DNA of 64,000 bases from Deltaproteobacteria bacterium (GTDB lineage: Bacteria; BMS3Abin14). Location: NCBI GenBank assembly GCA_013151915.1, contig JAADHJ010000016.1:1-64000 (forward strand). Direction: 5' to 3'. The notes under the pieces were generated by a model that was not told the origin of the DNA, ran no database searches, and was given only the letters and a program-made list of their open reading frames with translations. This document shows, piece by piece, positions 17,417 to 26,976 of this stretch (its first letter is position 1; each line of letters starts with the position of its first letter). The translations under genes and the position numbers were made by a program.

Positions 17417-18945
17417 TTTTGTTGAAGCCTGGACAATGCCCGGGTCTTCTCCGTTGCCGACCGTGTGGCCTCATCAAGCTTCCTTTCCGTGGCAACGACC
17501 TCGTCGATGCTTCGGGTAAGGTTTTGATAAAGCCATGCGTTTTTCAGGCCCATGGATGCGTGGGGTGCCAATGAGGCAAGAATCTCCATATCCCAGTCAT
17601 CGAATGGCCGGCCGTCTTCCCTGTCGTAAAACGCCAGAATCCCGATGATGCTTCCCTTCAGCTTCAAAGGCATGGCAGCGATCATGTCGGCCTGAATGCA
17701 GCCAAGCAGGTCGGCTTTCCTGTCTACTCCATCACCTTCCATGGCATTGTTTATCTTTACGGATTTCCCCGTTTCCAGGACCTTTGCAAATATTCCCGTT
17801 CCGGGAGCGAAGGGTTCCGGCCTGAGGGAAACGTCCGATCTTGAACTTACCGCGCAGATGGCCAGTCGATCACCCTGGTCCTCCAGGGTCAGCAGAACGC
17901 AAAGGTTCGCCCTGAGGTTCGTCCTTATCTTGTCCACCAGGCTCTGGTAGATCTCCTCCGAGCTGTCGCTTGCGGCCATGGCGAAAACGACGTTGTTGAT
18001 AAACGTCAGCTTCAGGTTTTCCCTCTCGATCTTTCGGCTCACGGACAGATTGGCGATTTCCATGGACAAAAGATGCGTGAAAGTGTTGAGAATGGCCAGA
18101 TCGCTTTCGGTAAAGACACTTCCATCAATTTTGTCATTGGCACTGATGGCACCTACCACCTTCTTGTTGAAAAGCAACGGCGTGCAGACAAAGGAAGGCG
18201 AGTCATACTGTTTTGAAAACCGGGCCAGCTTTATCCTCTTGTCCGTGTTGACATCCTTGATAAGGACCGGCTTACCGTTTCGGACGACCCATCCGGAGAC
18301 CCCTTTTAAAACAGGCTGATGGATGGACTGCATGATTTCCGGGCTCATCCAGGTTGACTGGGCCATCATGAGTTCCTTACCGTTTTTGTCCAGGAGCATC
18401 ATGGATACCTTCCTGGTCTCCATCACATCTGCCATCAGATGGAGGGTCTTCTTCAGGAACTTGTCCTCGCGGATGATATCCTCCTGGAGGAATTCATCCA
18501 TTCTAAAGGAGGTCAGTTGACCAGCATGCATTTCCAGGAGGCGAAGGCGTTCGAACTGTTTTTCCCCACTCCTTTTCAGACGGCTCTTTTCCATGACGTT
18601 TCTGACGGCGAGCAGGACCTCCTCGGAATTGAACGGCTTCTGAATGATATCCGCGGCTCCCCTGGCCAAGGCCAGAGCGGAGGCCTTCCGGTCCTCCCTT
18701 CCCATCAGCATGATAACAGGCTGTCCGGGCCTGTATTTCCGCATGGCGATGAGGGTGTCCGTTCCGGACAGGCCCGGCATCCTGTCAGCGAGAAAAACGA
18801 GATCGAAGGGGTCCGAACTCCTCACGGCGCTGATACCTTGTTGGCCGTCGGCAGCCTCCTGGATGGAAAAACCCTCACTGGACAGAAGGTCCCTAAGGGC
18901 CTGTCTGTGGATATTCTTGCTCTCTACCAACAGCGCACGTTTCAT
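17404..18945 (-). CDS. Receiver-like protein with two GAF domains (degenerate receiver)
   Basis: A 513-residue cytoplasmic signalling protein. Residues 1-115 have a receiver fold, but the phosphorylation site is eroded: the usual LLDxxMPG reads FLADRMPGLSG, with Ala at the phospho-acceptor position. The N-terminal acidic pair is Glu-Ser (LLVESKN), and the conserved Thr region reads LMGRED. The conserved Lys (QKPF) is kept. Two GAF domains follow (~165-310 with GVSGWVVRNGKPVLIKD and CTPLLFNKKVVGAIS; ~330-480 with GTGIFAKVLETG and MPLKLKGSIIGILAF), then a short coiled coil. There is no output domain. The last residues KMTS and the stop lie in an HPE hairpin. Probably a phosphorylation-independent sensor or scaffold; its partner is unknown. 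Confidence 0.8.
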   Translation of the reverse strand: MKRALLVESKNIHRQALRDLLSSEGFSIQEAADGQQGISAVRSSDPFDLVFLADRMPGLSGTDTLIAMRKYRPGQPVIMLMGREDRKASALALARGAADIIQKPFNSEEVLLAVRNVMEKSRLKRSGEKQFERLRLLEMHAGQLTSFRMDEFLQEDIIREDKFLKKTLHLMADVMETRKVSMMLLDKNGKELMMAQSTWMSPEIMQSIHQPVLKGVSGWVVRNGKPVLIKDVNTDKRIKLARFSKQYDSPSFVCTPLLFNKKVVGAISANDKIDGSVFTESDLAILNTFTHLLSMEIANLSVSRKIERENLKLTFINNVVFAMAASDSSEEIYQSLVDKIRTNLRANLCVLLTLEDQGDRLAICAVSSRSDVSLRPEPFAPGTGIFAKVLETGKSVKINNAMEGDGVDRKADLLGCIQADMIAAMPLKLKGSIIGILAFYDREDGRPFDDWDMEILASLAPHASMGLKNAWLYQNLTRSIDEVVATERKLDEATRSATEKTRALSRLQQKMTS

Positions 18946-18965
18946 TTTTCTTCCACTCTATTATT

Positions 18966-19114
18966 TGGTCGCAAAAAGTCCATTCGTGGCTTTTTGCTCA
19001 ACGGAAAGCAAAAGTGTCATTTTCACTTTCCTCACAAATCAATAACCTGCGTTGCAAGCCATTGATTTGGGCGCTCATTACAGGGCGCTTTGATGACTTT
19101 TTGCGAAGTCATGA
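18966..19114 (-). repeat. HPE copy, complete
   Basis: Fills the gap between hslU and the double-GAF gene. Hairpin c is the medium form (CAAATCAATAACCTGC / GCAAGCCATTGATTTG, with mismatches). Hairpin b is GCGCTC/GGGCGC. Hairpin e starts GGTCGCAAAAAGTCC. Confidence 0.85.
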
Positions 19115-19128
19115 ATCCAGGCTACAGG

Positions 19129-20472
19129 TCAAAGGATGTATCGGCTGAGGTCCTCATCTCCGACCACATCGGCCAGCCTTTCCCGAACGTATTGCGAATC
19201 GATACTGATCTTCTCGTCCGTGAGATCAGGGGCGGTAAAAGATACCTCCTCCAGAAGCTTTTCCATGATTGTGTGAAGCCTCCTGGCTCCAATATTCTCG
19301 GTACGGGTATTAACCTCCTCGGCCATCCGCGCGATTGTCTCGATTGCATCGGAAGAGAATGAGAGCTCCAGCCCCTCGGTGTGGAGAAGCTCGGTGTACT
19401 GGAGGATCAATGCGTTTTCAGGCTCGGTGAGAATGCGGACAAAATCCTCCCGTGTCAACGGGTCAAGCTCCACCCTTATTGGGAAACGCCCCTGAAGTTC
19501 CGGCAGCAGGTCCGATGGCTTTGTCCCGTGGAACGCCCCGGCGGCGATAAACAGGATGTGATCGGTCTTGATCATTCCGTGTTTGGTGGTGACGGTTGTC
19601 CCCTCAATTATGGGAAGCAGGTCCCTTTGTACACCCTCTCGGGAAACGTCCGGCCCCTGACCGCCCGTTCCGCCGGAAATTTTGTCGATCTCATCCAGGA
19701 AGATAATGCCGTTCTGCTCAACCCGTACAATGGCTTCGGAGACTACCTTGTCCATGTCGATGAGTTTCTGAGCCTCCTCCTCGGCAAGAATTCCGGCCGC
19801 TTCAGGAATCCTGACCTTGCGCGTTTTTTTTCTTCCAGGAAAGAGGCTGCCCATCATGTCCCTGATATTGAAATCCATACCCTCCATGCCGGGGCCGCTG
19901 AATATCTCAACAAGAGGTTTGGACCTCTCCTCCACCTGGATCTCCACTTCACGATCGTCCAGGTTACCGTTGCGAAGCATTGCCCGGAGCTTCTCCCTCG
20001 TGTCTGCGCTCGGGGTTTTCTCCTCCTCGGGGCCGGTGTGCCTGACGGCGCTGCGGGGAAGGAGCAGTTCGAGGGTTCTCTCTTCGGCCAGTATTTCGGC
20101 CCTCTCCCTGACGGATGTGGTGTGTTCCTCACGGACCATCTTGATGGTCAGCTCCATTAGGTCGCGGACCATGGATTCGACATCTCTGCCCACGTAGCCC
20201 ACTTCCGTGAATTTTGTGGCTTCCACTTTGAGAAATGGTGAATCAGCCAGATTTGCGAGGCGTCTGGCAATCTCGGTCTTGCCGACTCCGGTGGGGCCCA
20301 TCATGATAATATTTTTTGGAGCTATCTCATCCCTTAGTTCCTCCGGAACCTGACGTCTTCTCCATCGGTTTCTCAGGGCGATGGCCACGGATTTTTTTGC
20401 CCGTTCCTGCCCGATTATGAACCGGTCCAGGCTGTCAACAATCTCTCTCGGGGTAAAATTTTTGTGTGTCAT
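19129..20472 (-). CDS. hslU: HslU, ATPase of the HslUV protease
   Basis: AAA+ unfoldase that feeds substrates to HslV. About 447 residues. N-terminal [17 protein letters not shown], Walker [38 protein letters not shown] (pore loop), inserted I-domain at ~120-230, Walker [12 protein letters not shown], sensor and arginine finger GRFPIRVEL, and the C-terminal LSRYIL that docks into HslV. The ATG at 20472 is chosen; ten upstream codons are non-conserved. Directly after hslV. Confidence 0.97.
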   Translation of the reverse strand: MTHKNFTPREIVDSLDRFIIGQERAKKSVAIALRNRWRRRQVPEELRDEIAPKNIIMMGPTGVGKTEIARRLANLADSPFLKVEATKFTEVGYVGRDVESMVRDLMELTIKMVREEHTTSVRERAEILAEERTLELLLPRSAVRHTGPEEEKTPSADTREKLRAMLRNGNLDDREVEIQVEERSKPLVEIFSGPGMEGMDFNIRDMMGSLFPGRKKTRKVRIPEAAGILAEEEAQKLIDMDKVVSEAIVRVEQNGIIFLDEIDKISGGTGGQGPDVSREGVQRDLLPIIEGTTVTTKHGMIKTDHILFIAAGAFHGTKPSDLLPELQGRFPIRVELDPLTREDFVRILTEPENALILQYTELLHTEGLELSFSSDAIETIARMAEEVNTRTENIGARRLHTIMEKLLEEVSFTAPDLTDEKISIDSQYVRERLADVVGDEDLSRYIL

Positions 20473-20485
20473 AAGATAGGAACCC

Positions 20486-21013
20486 TTAACCCAACTCTTC
20501 AACGTGGATCTGGTCGTTGGTGTAAATACAGATCCCGGAGGCGATCAGAAGCGCCTCATTGACAATTTCCACCGCCGTCATATCCGTATGTTTAATAAGC
20601 GCTTCGGCGGCCGCCCGGGCGTAAACCCCCCCGGATCCAATAGCAAGAATCCCCCCCTCGGGCTCCAGGACATCCCCGGTGCCGGAGATGAGGAAGAGAT
20701 CATCCCGGTCACAGACAGCCATGAGGGCTTCCAGCCGTCTGAGGACCTTGTCGGTGCGCCAGTCTTTTGCCAGTTCAACGGCAGCCCTGGACAGGTTGCC
20801 GGAATATTGATCCAGTTTCTTCTCGAACCGTTCGAAGAGGGTGAAAGCGTCGGCGGTGGCTCCAGCGAACCCCGCCAGAATTTTGCCCTGGTACAGTGTC
20901 CGAACCTTTCGGGCCGTATGCTTGATGGTCGTATCGCCCAAGGTGACCTGGCCATCGCCGCCCATGGCTACTTTTCCATCCCGCATGATGGCCAGTACAG
21001 TGGTGCCCTTCAT
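20486..21013 (-). CDS. hslV: HslV, peptidase of the HslUV protease
   Basis: Proteasome-related threonine peptidase. 175 residues. The N-terminus [21 protein letters not shown] places a catalytic Thr after a short MKG leader that must be removed. [28 protein letters not shown] and the C-terminal [14 protein letters not shown] are typical. AAGGGG precedes the ATG. It overlaps xerC by 4 bp (ATGA). The xerC-hslV-hslU order is a known conserved arrangement. Confidence 0.97.
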   Translation of the reverse strand: MKGTTVLAIMRDGKVAMGGDGQVTLGDTTIKHTARKVRTLYQGKILAGFAGATADAFTLFERFEKKLDQYSGNLSRAAVELAKDWRTDKVLRRLEALMAVCDRDDLFLISGTGDVLEPEGGILAIGSGGVYARAAAEALIKHTDMTAVEIVNEALLIASGICIYTNDQIHVEELG

Positions 21014-21912
21014 ACTTTTTCCCCTTTTGTCGATGCCCTTGGATGGCTCTGGTCATAGACATCCAGCAGGCGTTCCAGCGTCACATGTGTGTATCTTTGG
21101 GTCGTTTCCAGACTTTCATGGCCCAACATTTCCTGAATGGACCTGATATCGGCTCCGCTGTCAAGAAGGTGGGTGGCGAATGTGTGTCTCAGCACATGCG
21201 GGCTGACCCGGTTGTTCAAACCGCAGGCCCTGAGCCTTTTTTCCAGGCGTTTCTGGATACTGCGAACCGTCAGACGCGTGCCCCTTGTGCTCAGGAAAAT
21301 GGGGGCATCCCCTCTTGCCGGTGGCCACCGATCGGTGGCCGTCAGGTATGCCTTCATCCTCTCCACGGCCTGCCTGCCCAGGGGGACGATACGTTCCTTG
21401 CTTCCTTTTCCCATCACTCTCACGGTCTGTCCCTCATGGTCCCAATCCGACAGGTTCAGGCCCGCCAGTTCGCTGACCCTTATGCCGGAGCTGTACAGAA
21501 GCTCCCAAAGGGCGAGGTCCCGGAGATCAATGGACCGATGGCCGGACGGGCTGTCGAGCAGCGCATTGATCTCATCCATGTTCAGAAACCGTGGTGTTCT
21601 TCGGCCGCCGCGCGGAGCCGGAATACCGTCGCACGGATTAAAGCTGATGAGCCCCTCCCTGACCATGTACCGGCTGCAGGAACGTACGGCCGAGATCTTT
21701 CTGGCCATACTGGAGCGGGCAAGGCCCCTTCGGAAAAGATAGCCCACGTAGGAACGGACCGATTCAGGAGCATCCGGCCCCATCCGCTTTTCGGAAAGGT
21801 ATCGTCGATATTCCCTGAGGTCCCTCCGGTAGGCGGATACAGTGTGGGATGAGGCACCCTGTATGTCGGACAGATACTGAAGGTATTTTTCCACGAATGT
21901 CCAATCCTGCAT
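21010..21912 (-). CDS. xerC: Tyrosine recombinase XerC
   Basis: Site-specific recombinase for chromosome dimer resolution at dif. 300 residues. N-terminal SAM-like domain ([20 protein letters not shown]), then catalytic Arg in [13 protein letters not shown], Lys beta-hairpin [30 protein letters not shown] (His-x-x-Arg), [15 protein letters not shown] (His/Trp position) with nucleophile Tyr. Upstream of hslV in a conserved cluster, so a housekeeping role is more likely than a phage integrase. No dif site was identified in the window. Confidence 0.93.
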   Translation of the reverse strand: MQDWTFVEKYLQYLSDIQGASSHTVSAYRRDLREYRRYLSEKRMGPDAPESVRSYVGYLFRRGLARSSMARKISAVRSCSRYMVREGLISFNPCDGIPAPRGGRRTPRFLNMDEINALLDSPSGHRSIDLRDLALWELLYSSGIRVSELAGLNLSDWDHEGQTVRVMGKGSKERIVPLGRQAVERMKAYLTATDRWPPARGDAPIFLSTRGTRLTVRSIQKRLEKRLRACGLNNRVSPHVLRHTFATHLLDSGADIRSIQEMLGHESLETTQRYTHVTLERLLDVYDQSHPRASTKGEKV

Positions 21913-22014
21913 GGAACTTTCCCCCCCGTTCGCTTAAAAACGGCTCTATAAGGGAAAACCGGTCCAAAAGCCATTAGTAAACCAACAGTATATTTCACTT
22001 GATTTTCAATGTCC

Positions 22015-22076
22015 AGAATTGAGGACTTCTTGCGAAGTCCTCAATTCGCCCATTTAAGGGCCTTTTTACAACCCTA
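22015..22076 (+). repeat. HPE fragment with compensated hairpin a
   Basis: Reads TTGAGGACTTC-TTGC-GAAGTCCTCAA: both arms of hairpin a differ from the common form (T to G and A to C), so pairing is kept. Then a reduced hairpin b and end e (CTTTTTACAACCCTA), which supplies the TAG stop of trmFO (22074-22076). The rest of the gap to xerC shows nothing else. Confidence 0.7.
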
Positions 22077-23390
22077 GCAGGATGGGACATCGGACAGATA
22101 TGCCCTCATATGTTCCAGTGCTCTTTCGGCAAAGGCCTCTTTTCTAGCTGCCTTGCCAAGTGGAGGGCCATCTATGGGCGGCAGGAGGCCGAACTGGGCA
22201 TTGACCGGCTGAAAACCACCCCGGGGAGAAAAGGAAAGCCGTCCCAGCAGGGCACCGATCATGGTGGTAACCGGCGGCGGGGAGGGGGTTCCACCAAAAA
22301 TTTTCCATGCGGTATAAATTCCGGACATCGCCCCACTGGCGATGGATTCGACATACCCCTCGACACCGGTAATTTGCCCGGCGAAAGACAGCCATGGAGC
22401 CGAAGAGGCCCTCTGAAATTGATCCAGCAGGGCCGGCGCATTGATGAAGGTGTTGCGGTGGATACTTCCTAAACGTTCAAAGACAGCCCTTTCCAGCCCC
22501 GGGATCATTCTGAAAATCCTCTCCTGCTCGGATTGCCTGAGCTTGGTCTGGAATCCGACCATACCGAAGAGCGTTTTACCCCGGTTTTCGGGCCGGAGCT
22601 GAACGACGGCATAGGGCCTGCGGCCCGTCATCGGATCGGACAACCCCACAGGCCTCATGGGTCCGAACGCCAAAGTCCTGTCGCCTCTCGAGGCGAGAAC
22701 CTCCACGGGCAGACACGCCTCAAAGAGGTTCTCCTCCTCAAAGTGGTGAGGAAGAACAGTCGCACCCGTGCGAAGGGCTTCCACCAGATTCAGGTAATCC
22801 CCCTTCCGGAGGGGACAGTTGACATAGGATCCCACTCCCTGTTCCCCGTAACGGTCCTGGATGAATACCTTTTCCCAGTCGATGGAATCCGATTCTATGG
22901 TTGGGGCAATGGCATCATAAAAGGCCAGAGCGCCCTCGCCCAGGAGCCCTTCGATGTCGGCGGCGAGGATGTCGGATGTCAAAGGGCCCGTCGCGATGAT
23001 GGCGGGACCTTCAGGGGGAAGGGATGTCATCTCATCACGAAAGACGGTGATGCCGTCGTTTTTTTCGATGGATTCCGTTACCAGGCGAGCGTATTCCAGA
23101 CGGTCGACACACAGGGATGATCCCCCGGGGATGGAGGCTTCTTCAGCTAACCGGATGAGCAGGGAATCGGCAAGCCTGAGCTCGGCTTTCAGAAGACCGC
23201 CGGCCCTGTCGACACGGTTGGATTTAAGGGAATTGCTGCAGACCAGCTCTCCGAGGTCCCCGGTCCTGTGGGCGGGGGATCTGCGGAGGGGCCTCATCTC
23301 GTACAGGTGAACCGGAATTCCTCTCCTTGCGATCTGCCAGGCGGCCTCACATCCGGCAAGTCCCCCTCCAATAACCTTAACCGGAAGCAT
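22074..23390 (-). CDS. trmFO: Folate-dependent tRNA (uracil-54-C5)-methyltransferase
   Basis: FAD enzyme that makes ribothymidine at tRNA position 54 using methylene-tetrahydrofolate. 438 residues. FAD motif VKVIGGGLAGCEAAWQIARR, then LYEMRPLR, LVCSNSLKSN, ALAFYDAIAPTIESDSID, GSYVNCPLRKGDY, LPVEVLASRG, GRRPYAVVQLRPEN and QITGVEGYVESIASG. Its start overlaps the end of topA by 14 bp, the usual topA-trmFO pairing. Stop codon in an HPE fragment. Confidence 0.96.
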   Translation of the reverse strand: MLPVKVIGGGLAGCEAAWQIARRGIPVHLYEMRPLRRSPAHRTGDLGELVCSNSLKSNRVDRAGGLLKAELRLADSLLIRLAEEASIPGGSSLCVDRLEYARLVTESIEKNDGITVFRDEMTSLPPEGPAIIATGPLTSDILAADIEGLLGEGALAFYDAIAPTIESDSIDWEKVFIQDRYGEQGVGSYVNCPLRKGDYLNLVEALRTGATVLPHHFEEENLFEACLPVEVLASRGDRTLAFGPMRPVGLSDPMTGRRPYAVVQLRPENRGKTLFGMVGFQTKLRQSEQERIFRMIPGLERAVFERLGSIHRNTFINAPALLDQFQRASSAPWLSFAGQITGVEGYVESIASGAMSGIYTAWKIFGGTPSPPPVTTMIGALLGRLSFSPRGGFQPVNAQFGLLPPIDGPPLGKAARKEAFAERALEHMRAYLSDVPSC

Positions 23391-25632
23391 CCACCTGCAT
23401 CCGATACTTACATTCCTTTCTGGGACAAGCCAGATACTCCCCGCCGCGGGTCACCTTCCGGGTCATGACGGTATTCCCGCATTCCGGGCATGGGTGGGAT
23501 ACAGGCTCGTCCCAGAGGGCGTATTTGCATTTGGGGTAACTGGAGCAGCCGTAAAAGGTCCGGCCCTTCCGACTCCTTTTGACCACCAGCTCACCGTCAC
23601 AGCCATCCTCCGGACAGTGTACCCCGGTGGAAAGCGGCAGGGTGCCGCGGCATTCGGGATAGCGGGTGCAGCCGATAAAGGGGCCGCCACGTCCCTGCCT
23701 GAGGACCATCGGGCTGCCGCATTGGGGACAGCGCTCCTCAACCTCCTGTTCCTGGACCAGTTCGATGCTTCCATCGGATGCCTTTTTGAAATTGGAGGTG
23801 AACTTACATTCGGGATATCCGGAGCATGCCAGGAATTCCCCGGTTTTTCCGCTCATTTTTATCTGAAGAGGTTTCTGGCAGTCCGGGCACTGCATGTCGG
23901 TCATACCCCAGGCATAGGCATCACCGGCCGTTTCCGCTTCCAGAAGTTCCTGGGTAAAGGGGTTGTAAAATCCGGAAAGCATTTCGGTATAGGTCTTGTT
24001 GCCCTCCGCGATGCTGTCGAGCTGATCCTCCATGTCGGCGGTAAACTTAACGTCAACCAGGCGGGGAAACCTCGATACGAGATAATCATTCACGGCCATT
24101 CCAAGGGTCGTGGGAAGAAAGCGTCTTTGTTCCTTGATAACGTAACTGCGTTTCTGAATGGTTTCGAGGGTGGCGGCATAGGTGCTGGGCCGCCCGATCC
24201 CTTTTTCCTCCAGGATCTTTACCAGTGTGGCTTCCGTAAATCTTGGTGGCGGCTGAGTTGTCTTTTTTTCCACCTCAACATCAACAAGGGTAAGTTTCTG
24301 CCCTTTTTTCATGGGCGGAAGGGTAGGACCTCCGTTGGCTTCATCATCCCTTCCCTCCTCGTACAGGGCCGTAAACCCGTTAAAGATGGTAACCTGACCG
24401 GCCACCTGAAGGCCGAAGGGGCCGGCCTGGATTGACACAAGGGTTTTTTCCAGAATGGCGTCCGCCATTTGGGATGCGATAAACCTCTTGTAGATAAGTT
24501 CATAAAGCCGTGCCTGGTCCTTATTCAGGTATTGTGCGGCGGTCTTCGGGTCCAGTTCGGGATTGGTGGGGCGAATGGCCTCATGGGCATCCTGGGCACC
24601 CTTCCTGTTGCGGTAGGTCCTAGGGGTTTTCGGAAGGTGGTCCGGGCCGAAGACGCGGGCTATCTCCTGACGGGCCCCATCGATCGCTTCCTTCGACACA
24701 CGAAGGGAGTCGGTCCGCATATAGGTGATCAGTCCGGTTGTTCCGGCATTTCCGAGGGCCACGCCTTCGTAGAGCTGCTGGGCGATCATCATGGTCTTCT
24801 TGGCTGTGAATCGAACCTTCCTCGCCGCATCCTGCTGCAGGGTACTTGTAATGAAAGGAGGAGCGGGACTACGATGGACTTTTTTTACCTGGATATCGGT
24901 GATTGAATGGAGCTCTTTCCTGAGCCGGGCCTGAACCTCCAGGGCATGGGATTCATCCGACAAGCGGTTTTTCGTTCCCCCGATCCGTTCGTTATCGACG
25001 GATATCAAACGGGCCTTTATCTCCGGGGGCTGGTCGGCTTTCAGGTGCGAGAAGATGAGCCAGTAGTTCTCCGGGGAAAAGGCGATAATATCCTTCTCCC
25101 TTTCACATATAAGTCTAAGGGCAACCGACTGTACCCTGCCTGCGGAGATGCCCCTTTTGATTTTTTTCCACAGGACCGGGCTTACTTTATACCCCACAAG
25201 CCGGTCGATGGCGCGCCGCGCCTGTTGGGCCTCAAACTTCAGTTCATCGGGCCTTCCGGGGTTCTCAATGGCTTTTAGAATACCTTTTTTGGTTATCTCG
25301 TGAAAAAGGACCCGGTATACTTTGTCCTCGGGGATTTTGAGATGCCTGGCGATAAGGACCGCAATGGCTTCGCCTTCCCGGTCCGGGTCCGAGGCAAGCA
25401 GGACCCTGTCGGCATCGCTTGCCGCCTTGGAGATCTGGCTGAGGATCTTCCTCTTGCTGGGTATCACCCTGTTTTTTAGAGCGAAACCTTTTTCCGGATC
25501 GACGGCAAGTTCCTTGGCGGGAAGATCAATGACGTGGCCGTTGGAGGAAATCACCTCGTATCCCTCGGGAAGGATCCGACCGATGGTCTTCGCTTTAGTG
25601 GGTGATTCTACGATTATAAGAGATTTTGACAT
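23377..25632 (-). CDS. topA: DNA topoisomerase I
   Basis: Type IA topoisomerase that relaxes negative supercoils. 751 residues. TOPRIM N-terminus SLIIVESPTKAKTI with SDPDREGEA, catalytic Tyr in GLITYMRTDSLRVS, EKGIGRPSTYA and NDYLVSRFP. The C-terminus has four zinc-finger modules: CPDC..CSGYPEC, CPQC..CTRYPEC, CPEDGC..CSSYPKC and CPEC..CPRKEC (residues ~580-745). GAGGAA precedes the ATG. Transcribed with trmFO. Confidence 0.97.
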   Translation of the reverse strand: MSKSLIIVESPTKAKTIGRILPEGYEVISSNGHVIDLPAKELAVDPEKGFALKNRVIPSKRKILSQISKAASDADRVLLASDPDREGEAIAVLIARHLKIPEDKVYRVLFHEITKKGILKAIENPGRPDELKFEAQQARRAIDRLVGYKVSPVLWKKIKRGISAGRVQSVALRLICEREKDIIAFSPENYWLIFSHLKADQPPEIKARLISVDNERIGGTKNRLSDESHALEVQARLRKELHSITDIQVKKVHRSPAPPFITSTLQQDAARKVRFTAKKTMMIAQQLYEGVALGNAGTTGLITYMRTDSLRVSKEAIDGARQEIARVFGPDHLPKTPRTYRNRKGAQDAHEAIRPTNPELDPKTAAQYLNKDQARLYELIYKRFIASQMADAILEKTLVSIQAGPFGLQVAGQVTIFNGFTALYEEGRDDEANGGPTLPPMKKGQKLTLVDVEVEKKTTQPPPRFTEATLVKILEEKGIGRPSTYAATLETIQKRSYVIKEQRRFLPTTLGMAVNDYLVSRFPRLVDVKFTADMEDQLDSIAEGNKTYTEMLSGFYNPFTQELLEAETAGDAYAWGMTDMQCPDCQKPLQIKMSGKTGEFLACSGYPECKFTSNFKKASDGSIELVQEQEVEERCPQCGSPMVLRQGRGGPFIGCTRYPECRGTLPLSTGVHCPEDGCDGELVVKRSRKGRTFYGCSSYPKCKYALWDEPVSHPCPECGNTVMTRKVTRGGEYLACPRKECKYRMQVDASG

Positions 25633-25683
25633 GGATTCCTCGGATCATGATTTATGTTTATTCCGGCACGGTTACGGAAGAGC

Positions 25684-25830
25684 CTTTTTACGACCCATCA
25701 ACGCGCCCGGCGAGGGTGCCCAAATCAATGGCTTGCATGGCAAGTCGTTGATTTGTGAGGAAAGTGAAGATGACACTTTTCGCTTTCCGTTGAGTAAAAA
25801 GCCGCGAATGGACTTTTTACGACTCATCAT
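25684..25830 (+). repeat. HPE copy with hairpin a replaced, opposite to its genes
   Basis: Between dprA and topA, both on the minus strand, yet the element reads on the plus strand. Hairpins c (medium), d and e are clear. Hairpin a is replaced by CTTTTTACGACCCATCAACG, as if the e end of another copy had fused to it. Confidence 0.85.
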
Positions 25831-25903
25831 AATGGTTAGGTTCTAAACAGGATGCCGGTCAAATTGTCAACATCTTTTTATTCCGGGTTTCCACACCTCC
25901 ATA

Positions 25904-26096
25904 CCTCGATACTTTGATATCTCGACACGCCCCCACGCCCGTACTCCCATATTGCCCTTCCGCCGATGCGCTCTTCGTCTTCGCGTCTCCGTGTCCGCCT
26001 TTCCCTCTGGACTCTGGACTCTGGACACTGGACTCTGGACTCTGGACACCCTGTCGCGCCGTAGCTTCAGCGAAGGTGGATGGACGTTGGACTCCG
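25904..26096. repeat. Direct repeat DR1 with CTCTGGA tandem tract
   Basis: Contains CTCGATACTTTGATATCTCG, GCGCTCTTCGTCTTCG, a tract of about six CTCTGGA/CACTGGA units (26005-26050), then CACCCTGTCGCGCCGTAG and TTCAGCGAAGG. The same blocks in the same order and orientation recur at 32248-32380. It directly abuts the end of dprA. The gap 25633-26100 holds only this and an HPE copy. Confidence 0.7.
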
Positions 26097-26100
26097 GGTT

Positions 26101-26952
26101 CTATCGTATGGAATAGGTTCCCCCGGGATTCTTTACGATCAGCCCGGCGATCTCGAGATGCGACAGCTCCGTGAGGACCTTTGGGATAGACCAATTAAGC
26201 GCACGAGCGATCTCTTCCGGTCTCATGGGCCTAGTGTTCAGTTCCATGACTATCCTGTTGGACGGCCGGCGCGACGCCTGTTCGGACCGTGGGAACTCGA
26301 TTCCCAAAGAGTGGATTACATCAGCCGCGCAGGCTACCGGCACAGCGCCGTCCTTGATCAGCGCCAAGGTGCCTTGGGACATGCCGCTGTCCGCGCGGCC
26401 CGGGACGGCCATAACCTCTCTTCCCTGGTCGAGGGCCCAGCGGGCGGTAATGAGTGACCCGCTCTTCACGCCGGCTTCAACTACGACCACCGCAAGGGAC
26501 AGCCCGCTGATGATCCTGTTGCGTCGCGGGAAATTCCAGCTTACGGGCTTGGTCCCCGGGGGGAATTCGGTCAGAAGCGCCCCCTGCCGTGAGATCCTGG
26601 ACTTCAAGGGCATGCTCCCCCGGGGATAGTCCTGATCGAGCCCGCATCCCAGGACACCAAGGGTTCTTCCACCCGTGTCGAGCGCGGCGCGGTGGGCGGC
26701 GGCGTCGATGCCCCGGGCCATGCCGCTTACAATGGTAAAGCCGTACCGGACCAGGTTTCGGGCAAGTTTTTGCGCCATTGAAATTCCGTAAGGGGTTGGC
26801 CTGCGCGATCCTACGATTGCTACCGCCAGGTCGTCATCTTTCACTATCTGTCCGCTGATATACAAGGGGTCGGGCGGTGAGGAGATTTTGTACAGCGGCC
26901 TGGGATATCCAGGTGATCCCAGGGCAACAGTCCCGGCGGGCGCGCGCTTCAT
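26101..26952 (-). CDS. dprA: DNA processing protein DprA
   Basis: Binds single-stranded DNA and loads RecA, acting in natural transformation and recombination. About 283 residues, starting at the ATG at 26952 (GAGGG upstream; six more codons are open). YPRPLYKISSPPDPLYISG leads into the Rossmann-like DprA domain: IVGSRRPTPYG, IVSGMARGIDAAAHRAAL, LGCGLDQDYPRG, LLTEFPPGTKP, FPRRNRIISGLS and VVEAGVKSGSLITA. A C-terminal winged helix (RPEEIARALNW, VLTELSHLEIAGLI) is present. The N-terminal SAM domain of longer DprA proteins is absent. Confidence 0.94.
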   Translation of the reverse strand: MKRAPAGTVALGSPGYPRPLYKISSPPDPLYISGQIVKDDDLAVAIVGSRRPTPYGISMAQKLARNLVRYGFTIVSGMARGIDAAAHRAALDTGGRTLGVLGCGLDQDYPRGSMPLKSRISRQGALLTEFPPGTKPVSWNFPRRNRIISGLSLAVVVVEAGVKSGSLITARWALDQGREVMAVPGRADSGMSQGTLALIKDGAVPVACAADVIHSLGIEFPRSEQASRRPSNRIVMELNTRPMRPEEIARALNWSIPKVLTELSHLEIAGLIVKNPGGTYSIR

Positions 26953-26976
26953 TCGGTGTCCCTCAAGCATTGTGTC

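Noticed and set aside
17308-17574. Small frames with a recurring [15 protein letters not shown]-type peptide, also at 3120-3568, 18439-19065 and 33514-33708, and RKVKMTFFAFR-type frames at 39158 and 44347
   Set aside because: The recurrence is the HPE element translated in the same frame; starts, stops and lengths vary, and the bases vary to keep hairpins, not codons.
21010-21912. Phage or integron integrase at a tRNA
   Set aside because: It overlaps hslV in the conserved xerC-hslV-hslU order, and no att-like duplication of the nearby tRNA genes was found.
26101-26952. dprA as a truncated pseudogene
   Set aside because: It lacks the N-terminal SAM domain, but short DprA proteins without it are functional in other bacteria, and the Rossmann core and winged helix are intact.
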